Below, one piece after another: positions 1 to 6,514 of a stretch of DNA of 7,239 nucleotides. The translations under genes and the position numbers were made by a program. Position 1 is the first letter of the stretch. The number at the start of each line of letters is the position of its first letter. Source of the stretch: an uncultured Candidatus Altimarinota bacterium (lineage in GTDB: Bacteria; Patescibacteriota; Gracilibacteria; BD1-5; JAGOOR01). Under the pieces are notes generated by a model. It had not been told where the DNA came from. It was given only the letters and a program-made list of their open reading frames with translations, and made no database searches. Where the stretch lies: the NCBI GenBank assembly GCA_937920005.1, contig CALETF010000037.1, positions 1 to 7,239 on the forward strand, given 5' to 3'.

Positions 1-733
1 TCATTTTCGATTGTCACTCGCACAAGGAAATATTTCGATTACAACGGTCAATGCATACATGATTTCACTCAGAGCTTTTTTGCATTTTTGTAAGAAAACC
101 CATATTCCAACTGGTATCGAATTCAGTGACATAGAATTACAAAAAAGTCAAGAACGGAAGGTCGAGTTTCTCACAGCCGAAGAACTCCAAGATATCGTCA
201 AGCATATTGGTACGGACGATATCTCTGATCTCCGTGATCGAGCTATTATTCTCACGATTTACAGTACTGGACTCCGCGTCTCAGAGCTCACGGCGCTGGA
301 TATAAAAAATGTAAATCTCGATACTCGTGAATTTGCTATCATCGGTAAAGGTCGCAAAGTCCGTGTCGTCTATCTCACCGAATGGGCTTGTGAGGCTATC
401 TGAGCGTATCTCGCAAAAAGGGAAGACCACTTCCCTCCTCTTTTTCTCAAGCATGGAAAGCACTTCCCTGTTGATGTTGGAGCGGATGATGTGAGATTTG
501 ATAGATTTCTCGTGACCAAGATGATATCAGTACGAGCGCTCAAGGCTGGTATCGTTAAACCTGTTTCTGCCCATACCCTTCGTCACTCCTTCGCCACTAC
601 CCTGCTCTGAAATGGTGCCGATCTCCGCTCTATCCAGGAGCTTCTTGGACACAAAAATATTGCGACAACACAGGTTTATACACATGTCACCAATAAACAA
701 CTCCGAGAGGTACATCAGAAGTTTCACATATAG
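1..733 (+). CDS. Tyrosine recombinase, XerC/XerD type (5' partial)
   Basis: Site-specific recombinase that cuts and rejoins DNA through a covalent tyrosine intermediate; Xer proteins resolve chromosome dimers at dif. The first full codon is at base 2, and 243 residues are visible before TAG at 731-733. Against a usual length of about 300, roughly 55 N-terminal residues lie outside the window. The end of the SAM-like core-binding domain (NAYMISLRAFLHF) is followed by a catalytic domain with the full active-site set: Arg in TGLRVSEL (275-277), Lys in GKGRK (347-349), HTLRH (His 572-574, Arg 581-583), His in LLGHKN (650-652) and nucleophile Tyr in TTQVYTH (677-679). TGA codons at 401-403 and 608-610 are read as Gly; the second gives LLGNGADLRS, where the family continues without a break. 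The C-terminal tail (LREVHQKFH) resembles XerD more than XerC, but with the N-terminus missing I do not choose. An integrase of a mobile element is possible, though no element ends are visible. Confidence 0.9.
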
Positions 734-740
734 GAACATT

Positions 741-766
741 TTGATTCTGGCGGTTTCGTCTATACT
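741..766 (+). promoter_or_regulatory. Candidate promoter of the m5C methyltransferase gene
   Basis: A good -10 hexamer, TATACT (761-766), ends 6 bases before the ATG at 773. The best -35 match is TTGATT (741-746), but the 14-base spacer is too short for a standard sigma70 promoter, so the -35 is doubtful. No Shine-Dalgarno sequence lies in the 39-base gap. The distance predicts transcription starting at or next to the ATG. Confidence 0.4.
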
Positions 767-772
767 GCTGGC

Positions 773-1696
773 ATGAATTCCCTCCCATCAAATCTCCTCG
801 GTGTTTTCGAAAACATCTCTCCTGCTGACCAAGAAAAAATCGTTACTGGCTGGTCTCATCCTCGTAGTATTGTCTCTTTTCGTGTGAATCACCTCAAGTG
901 TACTCGCGTTGAAGTGATAGAAGAACTCAAAAAGGCATCACTCCCCTACACTGTCTGGCCTTCATGGGAAGAGGCTTTTTATCTCGACAAAGAACACGAG
1001 TACGCTCTTCGAGGTCTTGAGATGTATAAAACCGGTAAAATCTATGTCCAGAGTCTCTCAAGTATGATACCCGCTCTCTGTCTCGAGCTCGAACCAGGTC
1101 AGAAAATCCTCGATATGGCAGCTGCTCCAGGCTCAAAAACAACACAAATGGCGAGCATGCTTCACTGTAAATGCTCTATCGTCGCTCTCGAAAAATTCGG
1201 TGTCCGACTCGAAAAACTCGTCCATACTATCAAGGCTCAAGGAGTAGAAGACTGTGTCGAAGTCGTCAAAATCGATGCTACAGAAGTAGTCTCTTATTAC
1301 AGCAAAGATGAGAAAGGCAACAAAGGAGTAAAGATGTTTGATCGCATCCTCCTCGACGTCCCCTGTAGCTCTGATGGACGTATCAATCTCAGCGATGATA
1401 GAACCTACAAATGGTACAGTGGAGAAAAATCTCACTCAAAATCGACTATTCAACTTGAGATGCTTGAACAAGCTCGCAAGATGCTCGTCGACGGTGGGAA
1501 AATCGTCTACTCAACCTGTTCTATCTCTCGCCGTGAAAATGAAGACGTCGTCCAGAAATTCCTAAAAACGCATCCAGAATTCACTCTTCTCCCCTCGCCT
1601 ATCGCGCCTGACTATACCCTTGAGGACAATATGAACCGTTGGTATCCAAGCACTATGATGGAAGGGTTCTTTGTGGCGATTTTAGAGAAGAAATAA
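773..1696 (+). CDS. RNA (cytosine-C5)-methyltransferase, NSUN/RsmB/RsmF family
   Basis: SAM-dependent enzyme that methylates carbon 5 of a cytosine in rRNA or tRNA. It has 307 residues: a short N-terminal region with the family signature RVNHLK (about 37-42), then a Rossmann methyltransferase domain. Motif I is DMAAAPGSKT (114-123), the SAM-binding loop. Motif IV is LLDVPCSS with Cys198. Motif VI is YSTCS with Cys249; in this family the motif VI Cys attacks the base and the motif IV Cys helps release product. The C-terminus ends in the usual GFFVAILEK. It lacks the NusB-like N-terminal domain of RsmB and the C-terminal extension of RsmF, so its target cannot be assigned from sequence. It contains no in-frame TGA, and all 15 glycines use GGN codons, unlike most neighbours. 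It lies 39 bases after the recombinase gene and ends 11 bases from the convergent gene at 1708. Confidence 0.9.
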   Translation: MNSLPSNLLGVFENISPADQEKIVTGWSHPRSIVSFRVNHLKCTRVEVIEELKKASLPYTVWPSWEEAFYLDKEHEYALRGLEMYKTGKIYVQSLSSMIPALCLELEPGQKILDMAAAPGSKTTQMASMLHCKCSIVALEKFGVRLEKLVHTIKAQGVEDCVEVVKIDATEVVSYYSKDEKGNKGVKMFDRILLDVPCSSDGRINLSDDRTYKWYSGEKSHSKSTIQLEMLEQARKMLVDGGKIVYSTCSISRRENEDVVQKFLKTHPEFTLLPSPIAPDYTLEDNMNRWYPSTMMEGFFVAILEKK

Positions 1697-1713
1697 AAAC
1701 CTTATTATTAAGG
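1692..1713 (-). terminator. Weak intrinsic terminator of the ruvB-linked gene
   Basis: Read on the minus strand, CCTTA pairs with TAAGG around a 4-base loop (1700-1713) and is followed by TTTTTATTT. The hairpin has only five base pairs and overlaps the stop codon at 1708-1710, so it would be a weak terminator. On the plus strand it is not followed by a T run, so it would not serve the methyltransferase gene equally well. Confidence 0.35.
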
Positions 1714-2364
1714 AATTAAAGTCATAATGTCTGTAGTTTGAACAGTAGTAAATTCTGGAATTTTTGTACTTCTTGATACAGTTATAAAATCATTTTGATT
1801 TGTCATTTTACACATTAAGCCCCAGTCACATTGATACTTTAAAACTTGAGGGAAAATACTAATAAAACTAAAATTCGTACCATTTGCTTGCTCGTTTACT
1901 AGTAGAAAAATGGCAAGAGCTTTCGGCTTTAATTTTTGAATATAGTCTGCGATTTCTTCATGAGAAAAAATTGATTCTCTTCTGACAAATGCAATTATGG
2001 TCATTCATGAATAGTCTTTTTTTCAGAGTTTTCTTTCAATTGATTCTTCAATTCTTTCGTCATCGTGCTGACTTATTTCAAATACCTCAATATATAGTTG
2101 CTCCATAGTGTTACCTAATCATTTTATGTGGGAAACTATTTTCATTGCTAAAACATCTGGAGGGTCATTTTGAGGAATTTGAATCCACCATTCTGCAGGT
2201 TCAATTTTTGAATGACAAAGCATCCCAACTGCACAAATCCATGCCTCCCGTACTCTTTTAACTTTGTTTTTGTCGTCTGAAAAGTTTCTTTCTATATTTT
2301 CCCACTCTCTAATTATATAGTTGGGCGAGAACCAAATATTCTCTCAGTAAGGACGAATAGACAT
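1708..2364 (-). CDS. Hypothetical protein downstream of ruvB
   Basis: I do not recognise this 218-residue protein. With TGA = Gly the frame runs from ATG (2364-2362), two bases after the ruvB stop, to TAA (1710-1708). Four TGA codons fall inside, at residues 7, 82, 114 and 120 (2346-2344, 2121-2119, 2025-2023, 2007-2005). No signal peptide or membrane segment is visible, so it is probably cytoplasmic. Notable stretches are EWWIQIPQNDPPDVLA (about 58-73), QLYIEVFEI (89-97) and an alpha/beta-looking middle, ERKLGKKDYSGMTIIAFVRR (110-129). The acidic PPD followed by IEVFEI vaguely recalls a restriction-endonuclease-like fold, but the usual lysine is missing and I do not assert it. Leu, Ile and Arg codons (TTA, ATT/ATA, AGA) differ from the CTC/ATC/CGT-rich neighbours. 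Tight spacing implies co-transcription with ruvB. A purine-rich tract in the ruvB 3' end (AAGGGGAGAGGG, 2393-2382) lies about 17 bases before the ATG, which is far for a ribosome binding site. Confidence 0.8.
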
Positions 2365-2366
2365 AT

Positions 2367-3359
2367 CTATATTTTTGAATACCCTCTCCCCTTCATTGTA
2401 ATCACTCTCCCCCTTGGTGTTCTCTCGATGAGTCCTATTTTTATCAAGAATGGTTCGATGACATCTTCGATAGTCGCTGCCTCCTCCCCTACCATTGCAG
2501 AGAGCGTATTGATACCGAGAGGATTGTTTCCATTTTCTCAGAGAAGTTTCAGGATTTGTCGGTCGATATCGTCGAGACCATATTCATCGATATGAATTTC
2601 TGCGAAGAGGGTTTTCAGGTCTGAGAGCTTACCGAGTGTGTGATAATCACGGACGATTTTTGTGAGACGATTGGCGATACGGGGTGTTCCACGACTGCGT
2701 TTTGCGACTTCATGTGCTTCATCATTTCCAAGTTCGACTCCGAGGATTTTTGCAGTTCTTTCGACGATTTTTGCCAGATCAGCATCTTCGTAGAGATCCA
2801 TCTTCCACACATTTCCGAATCTATCACGGAGTGGATGACTGAGGGACGAGAGACGAGTGGTCGCACCGATAAGCGTAAACTTTGGGAGATCCATCTTGAC
2901 CGATGTCGCACCAGGGCCAGTGCCGACCATGATATCGACTTGATAATCTTCCATCGCAGAGTAGAGGATTTCTTCTATTACAGGTTTGAGTCGGTGGATT
3001 TCGTCGATAAAGAGGACATCACCCGCCTGGAGACTCGTGAGGACGGAGAGCATGTCTGCTGGTTTATCGATAGCAGGCCCAGAAGTATGACGGAGACTTG
3101 CACCAGTTTCAGCAGCGACGAGCATGGCGAGGGTCGTTTTACCAAGTCCTGGAGGCCCGTAAAAGAGGATATGTTCGACGTTGGTATTTCGGACTTTTGC
3201 AGAATCGAGTGCGACCTGGAGGTGTTTTTTTATCATCGTCTGTCCGATGTATTCTGAGAGCTTTTTCGGACGGAGAGATTCTTCCCCACTATCTTCTGTC
3301 GTGGTCACAGGTTCTATGAGTCGTTTGTGGATGTCTTTTGAAGTGTCTTTGATAGCCAT
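2367..3359 (-). CDS. ruvB: Holliday junction branch migration ATPase RuvB
   Basis: RuvB is the hexameric AAA+ motor that, with RuvA, drives branch migration of Holliday junctions in recombinational repair; RuvC then cuts them. The 330 residues match the usual 330-345. Visible motifs are the RuvB N-terminal LRPKKLSEYIGQ (29-40), Walker A GPPGLGKTT (68-76), Walker B LFIDEIHRL (116-124), sensor 1 GATTR (165-169), the arginine-finger segment HPLRDRFG (175-182) and sensor 2 region RGTPRIANRL. The winged-helix domain ends in IERTPRGRVIT. One TGA (2540-2538, residue 274) is read as Gly; a standard-code reading would cut off the DNA-binding winged helix. The stop is TAG at 2369-2367. ruvA and ruvC are not in the window. 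The gene is divergent from rlmH across 53 bases and is followed after two bases by an unknown gene. Confidence 0.97.
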
Positions 3360-3365
3360 GTGGTG

Positions 3366-3393
3366 ATTATAGAGATGTTTGTTATTTTCTCAA
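3366..3393 (-). promoter_or_regulatory. Promoter of ruvB
   Basis: On the minus strand, -35 TTGAGA (3393-3388, five of six consensus bases), a 16-base spacer and a perfect -10 TATAAT (3371-3366). Only six bases (CACCAC) separate the -10 from the ruvB ATG, and there is no Shine-Dalgarno sequence. Initiation at the usual distance from the -10 would start the mRNA at or within a base or so of the ATG. Confidence 0.65.
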
Positions 3394-3406
3394 AAGAACG
3401 TATCAT
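3379..3406 (+). promoter_or_regulatory. Candidate promoter of rlmH
   Basis: The -35-like TTGTTA (3379-3384) and -10-like TATCAT (3401-3406) are 16 bases apart, and the -10 ends six bases before the rlmH ATG at 3413. Each hexamer has mismatches. It overlaps the divergent ruvB promoter, so the two polymerases could interfere. No Shine-Dalgarno sequence is present. Confidence 0.45.
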
Positions 3407-3412
3407 TTTCTC

Positions 3413-3880
3413 ATGAAAAAACTCATCCTCCTCACGGTCGCAGATTCTTGGCATCACTTCGAAAAACCGATTTCTAAATATGAAAAACGCCTCCAAAAAG
3501 AACTCGAAATAGTCCTCTTAAAACCTCATAAATCAGGTGAGACAGAGACGATTCGGAAACTCGATACCCAGGATGTCATCGAAGAACTCAAAAGATATTC
3601 TGACAGTTTTGTCATCTTTTGTGATGTCCTCGGGAAAAGTCTCGGCGATACAAAAGCGATGAGTGTCTGGCTGAGCCAAAAAATGCAACAACATAAGAGT
3701 GTCATCTTTGTTATCGGTGGTGCCTATGGACTGGATACGAGTTTAATGAAACCGCATGTAAATTACGTCCTCAGTTTCACGGATTGGACTCTCCCCCACT
3801 GACTCGCCGTCCTCATGCTCGTCGAACAACTCTATCGAAGTCTCAATATCCTCTCTGGTGGGAAATACCACCATGAATAA
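3413..3880 (+). CDS. rlmH: 23S rRNA (pseudouridine1915-N3)-methyltransferase RlmH
   Basis: RlmH is a small SPOUT-fold dimer that uses SAM to methylate pseudouridine 1915 in helix 69 of 23S rRNA on assembled ribosomes. The 155 residues are the family's usual length. The SAM-binding trefoil knot shows as VIFVIGGAYGLD (97-108), followed by LSFTDWTLPH (120-129) and the C-terminal VEQLYRSLNIL plus KYHHE, matching the E. coli ending YHRE. TGA at 3800-3802 (residue 130) is read as Gly; a standard stop here would remove the last 26 residues, which include the conserved YR and YH elements. Compared with E. coli TLPHPLVRV, this protein has GLAVL, so the Arg commonly found there is replaced by Val. The ATG has no Shine-Dalgarno sequence. 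The TAA stop directly abuts the stop of the convergent gene at 3881. Confidence 0.95.
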
Positions 3881-4105
3881 TTAGGCCATGACGAGTCCGA
3901 GTTTTTTCTTCTTTTTTCGAGGAAAAATGAGCTCGTCCTGTGTTACTTTTTTAATAGGATCTTTGCCTCCGTGATTATGCGGGACATGATCTGGATGATC
4001 GAGGTGTGCATCGGTCGGTACTTGTTTTTTACTTGTTCCTGTTTCTACAAGAGCAAATGATGTAGAGATAAAAAGTGTCGCAAAGAGAGCTAAGAAACGA
4101 ATCAT
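3881..4105 (-). CDS. Small secreted histidine-rich protein
   Basis: I do not recognise this 74-residue protein. Residues 1-18 form a typical Sec signal peptide (MIRF, a hydrophobic core, then SFA before the likely cleavage point). There is no cysteine, so it is not an Lgt-dependent lipoprotein. The mature part of about 56 residues carries His34, 37, 40, 43 and 45 in the pattern HxxHxxHxxHxH with interspersed Asp, which could bind a transition metal. A five-lysine run near the C-terminus (64-68) is followed by a short apolar end, LGLVMA. The strong promoter directly upstream, the exact stop-to-stop junction with rlmH and the signal peptide support a real gene. It has no in-frame TGA. Metal handling or a role at the cell surface is inference only. 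Confidence 0.75.
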   Translation of the reverse strand: MIRFLALFATLFISTSFALVETGTSKKQVPTDAHLDHPDHVPHNHGGKDPIKKVTQDELIFPRKKKKKLGLVMA

Positions 4106-4113
4106 ATATGTAT

Positions 4114-4142
4114 ACTATAACATATATAATTTATACTGTCAA
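4114..4142 (-). promoter_or_regulatory. Strong extended -10 promoter of the His-rich gene
   Basis: Minus-strand consensus -35 TTGACA (4142-4137), an exact 17-base spacer, and -10 TATAGT (4119-4114) preceded by the extended element TGT (4122-4120). It is the best sigma70-type promoter in the window. Its -35 begins one base after the lgt stop codon, so the His-rich gene has its own start site although it follows lgt. Eight bases separate the -10 from the ATG, with no ribosome binding site. Confidence 0.75.
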
Positions 4143-4143
4143 T

Positions 4144-4884
4144 TTACTGTTTTTGTTTGAGAAATGTGTGGAGGATGAATGCTATAATAACCATACAGAT
4201 TGAGAATATATGACCAAGTGTCATCCATCATCAGAATAAATAACCGATTTGAATATCTGGCGTACGGAAAAATTCTGCCACGAATCTCATCGCTCCATAT
4301 CCTCCGAGAAACCAGACACCGAGTTGTCCAGGATAGTCTATTCTTTTTCTTTTCCAGAAGAGGAGACAAAATAATAGTATTCATTCGAGGAAAGCTTCGA
4401 GGAGTGGAGTTGGGAAATAGCTCATACCATTGATATGCCGAGCAAGTAATCCCTTGTATCCAGGTAAACCCATAAGTTCACCATTGATATAGTTTCCTAT
4501 GCGTCAGAAAAAGAGACCAATTGGCACTATCCAGACGAGTTTGTCTGAGACATTCAGAAATGATTTTTTGATTTTCTGCGAAGCAATATACCACGCGATG
4601 ATAACTCCGAGCGCTCACCCATGAAATGACATGCCACCTTTCCATGGCATGAATATTTCTACAGGATTTTCTATGTAATATCCGAGATTATAGAAGAGGA
4701 CATAACCAAATCTACCACCCAATATCACTCCGAGAATGGTCGCAAAAAAGAGAGTGTCTGTTTGTTTTTCTGAGAATTGTTTTTGCATTAATACAAGTGC
4801 TATCAAAAAACTCACCGCATACATGAGTCCATACCAGGTTGGAGCTATCGTAATTCACCAGAATTCAAAGCTAAAAATAGTCAT
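4144..4884 (-). CDS. lgt: Phosphatidylglycerol-prolipoprotein diacylglyceryl transferase Lgt
   Basis: Inner-membrane enzyme that transfers diacylglycerol from phosphatidylglycerol to the lipobox cysteine of prolipoproteins, the first step of lipoprotein maturation. The 246 residues are slightly short for the family. Conserved parts are WYGLMY (17-22), GMSFHGG (84-90) with His88, the Lgt signature GRIGNYINGE (127-136) with Arg128, Asn131 and Glu136, MRFVAEFFR (199-207) with Arg200 and Glu204, and GYLFGGW (214-220). From memory these match E. coli His103, Arg143, Asn146, Glu151, Arg239 and Glu243. Several hydrophobic segments fit a multi-spanning protein. Six TGA codons are read as Gly, at residues 10, 90, 127, 168, 218 and 219; those at 90, 127, 218 and 219 fall on conserved glycines. 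The start at 4884-4882 is chosen because the sequence ahead soon meets a stop and the first residues fit the Lgt N-terminus. It is divergent from pyrH across 64 bases. Confidence 0.96.
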
Positions 4885-4948
4885 TGCAAGAAGAATATTT
4901 TATCTATACTCTCTGCAGTGTAATCAATTCACTTCATTAAACAATATT
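4885..4948. promoter_or_regulatory. Divergent lgt/pyrH intergenic region
   Basis: This 64-base AT-rich gap must hold the starts of two divergent genes. For lgt, a -10-like TAAAAT (minus, 4902-4897) lies 12 bases before the ATG; the nearest -35-like match, TTGATT (minus, 4927-4922), is 19 bases upstream. For pyrH, TATACT (4905-4910) could be a -10 giving a leader of about 30 bases, with a weak TTGCAA (4884-4889) as -35. Neither ATG has a Shine-Dalgarno sequence. Exact promoter positions are uncertain. Confidence 0.35.
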
Positions 4949-5644
4949 ATGCGAATACTTATCAAAATATCATGAGAAGCACTCTCAAATCAAACAGGCA
5001 ATAATTATGACTTTGAATATCTCCAGAAAATCTGAAAAGAAATACGAGAACTCCAAAAAACACATCAGATAGCTATCGTCTGCGGTGGGTGAAATATCTG
5101 TCGCGGTGCCGAGTTTGCAAAAAATGGCATATCTCCAACTGTCGGTCACGAAGTTGGTATGCTCGCTACAACTATGAATGCTCTCATGCTCGCTGACATT
5201 ATTGAAAAGATGGGAAGTAAAACAGTTGTTTATACGGCTCGAGACCTCTCTGGAATTGGTGAAATATTTGATGCAAAAAAAGTAAAAAACTCTCTCGATA
5301 CAGGAAATATCGTCTTTCTCTCTGGAGGAACTGGTCATCCATATTTCTCAACTGATACAGCTTCGGTACTCCGTTCTCTCGAGCTTTCTTGTGAGATGAT
5401 GATTAAGTGCACAAGCGTCGACGGTATCTACTCCGCTGATCCAAAAAAAGATCCGACCGCCACAAAGCTCTCAACAGTAACATACAGTGATGTACTGACC
5501 AAAAATCTCCGCATTATGGATCAGGCCTCTATAGCTCTCGCACGTGATCATGAGCTCAAAATAGGAGTCTGCCACATCAACACCCTCTCCTCTCTTACTC
5601 AGCTTTCAGAAAGTACTTTTGAGTGATCTATTATTCAAAAATAA
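4949..5644 (+). CDS. pyrH: UMP kinase PyrH
   Basis: Cytoplasmic enzyme of the amino-acid kinase fold that phosphorylates UMP to UDP with ATP and so feeds UTP and CTP synthesis. It has 231 residues, close to the usual 235-240. Visible motifs are RILIKISGEALS (2-13), the nucleotide-binding CGGGNICRG (45-53), the UMP-site TGHPYFSTDTA (128-138), TSVDGIYSADPKKDP (155-169) and the C-terminal MDQASIALARDH (190-201). Four TGA codons are read as Gly: residue 9 in SGEA, 29, 48 (third Gly of GGGN) and 226. Those at 9 and 48 are essentially invariant glycines. The last TGA (5624-5626) would be taken as the stop under the standard code; the true stop is TAA at 5642-5644, which adds a C-terminal GSIIQK that fits the family's final strand. 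It stands alone here, without the usual tsf and frr neighbours. Confidence 0.97.
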
Positions 5645-5674
5645 TCATAACTCATTTTTAGAATGATAAAAGCA

Positions 5675-5695
5675 TCTCTATCAAGAGGTTTTTGT
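5675..5695 (+). terminator. Weak candidate terminator after pyrH
   Basis: CTCT (5676-5679) pairs with AGAG (5684-5687) around a four-base loop, with one extra T-G wobble, and is followed by TTTTTGTTGTT. The stem is short, so termination would be inefficient. It lies in the 105-base gap between pyrH and the membrane protein gene, where I find no convincing promoter; TATACC at 5722-5727 is the only -10-like element and has no matching -35. Confidence 0.3.
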
Positions 5696-5749
5696 TGTTA
5701 TGCTGATGAGGAATACTAGACTATACCTACTTATTTCCTTACTTTCCTT

Positions 5750-6469
5750 ATGAAGAAGTTATTTCTTGGAACGTTGGTACTCTCTCTCGGTACAACAGCC
5801 TTTGCTGGTGGAGCCGAAGATGTCATCCGTAGTGTTGGCCCTGCCGCTATCATGGCTGCTGGCGTAGGATGATTTATTGCATTTTTAGGATTGATACTGT
5901 CTTATGTCGCGACTTCATATGGTACATATTTACTCGCGAAAAAATACGCTCCAAAACTTCATCCAGCCTGGTCATGGATTCCTGTGGCTCAGATTTATCC
6001 TCTTGTCGCTGTTTCTGGCCAATCTCCATGGTGGATTGCAGGCATTCTCTTTGGACAATTTGTACCAGTTATAGGAGGACTTGTTGTCGTGGGATCTATT
6101 CTATTTGTATTTTATCACCTCTCAAAACGTGTTGGGTGAGATATTGGGACAATGCTCCTGCTCTTTTTCTTCTCTATCGTGATGATACCTTATCTCGGTC
6201 TCAAAGCTCATAAAAAGTCTACGACACCTGCATGGGTACTTGGTGTAGGCGCTATTGTTGCCCTCATTATTGGAGGAGGTCTCACAGCTGCGAGTGCTGC
6301 TCGGGCTATGGTAGGACTTGAGAAGCAATATGGTATCATGGATAAAGCCCAAGAAAGAATGATGGAAGAAATCAAAAAGAATCCAGAACTTCAAGAGCAG
6401 ATGGAGGAAGCTCGAGACGCTATGATGCGAATCGAACAAAAAACTGATATAAAAGCTGAAGTACAATAA
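5750..6469 (+). CDS. Signal-peptide multi-spanning membrane protein, C-terminal charged helix
   Basis: A 239-residue protein whose function I do not know. It opens with a signal peptide (MKKLFLGTLVLSLGTTAFA, cleavage likely near residue 19). Hydrophobic segments follow at about 32-56, 76-90, 94-123, 132-151 and 162-186. The tail (about 187-239) is rich in Glu, Lys, Met and Gln, is predicted helical and may be a coiled coil. The middle, with PAWSWIPVAQIYPLVAVSGQSPWW (in two pieces, 72-90 and 91-95), AKK before it and KRVGGDIG after it, recalls the small DUF5684-like membrane family; that is a resemblance from memory. Two TGA codons, at residues 41 (5870-5872) and 130 (6137-6139), are read as Gly and lie in or beside membrane segments. 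Under the standard code the gene would appear as three unrelated pieces. The start at 5750 is supported by the signal peptide; there is no Shine-Dalgarno sequence, only a pyrimidine-rich TTTCCTTACTTTCCTT. A strong terminator follows. Confidence 0.85.
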
Positions 6470-6481
6470 CTTCCTGCTCTC

Positions 6482-6514
6482 AAAATCTCTCCTGTAAAAA
6501 GGAGAGATTTTTTT
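6482..6514 (+). terminator. Strong intrinsic terminator
   Basis: A perfect 12-base-pair inverted repeat (6482-6493 with 6500-6511; core TCTCTCCT/AGGAGAGA) has a six-base loop and runs into a T tract (6508-6514). It begins 12 bases after the stop of the membrane protein gene and separates that gene from leuS. It is by far the clearest terminator in the window. The A tract on its left is short, so it is mainly directed to the plus strand. Confidence 0.9.

Noticed and set aside
1..733. Integron or mobile-element integrase with adjacent attachment site
   Set aside because: No att-like repeat, cassette or tRNA is visible near the gene, and a housekeeping gene follows directly. The window edge hides the upstream side, so the question stays open, but nothing here supports it.
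1133..1435. Minus-strand open frame inside the m5C methyltransferase gene
   Set aside because: It overlaps the SAM-binding motifs of a well-supported gene, is rich in Phe, Asp and Ser as expected of a complement artefact, and has no start signals.
2640..3257. Long plus-strand open frame opposite ruvB
   Set aside because: It is the antisense shadow of ruvB, whose motifs are unambiguous. Its translation is low-complexity and shows no family features.
4918..4932. Imperfect palindrome GTGTAATCAATTCAC between lgt and pyrH as an operator
   Set aside because: Two of the seven pairs mismatch and the region is AT-rich. There is no second copy or nearby regulator gene, so chance is likely.
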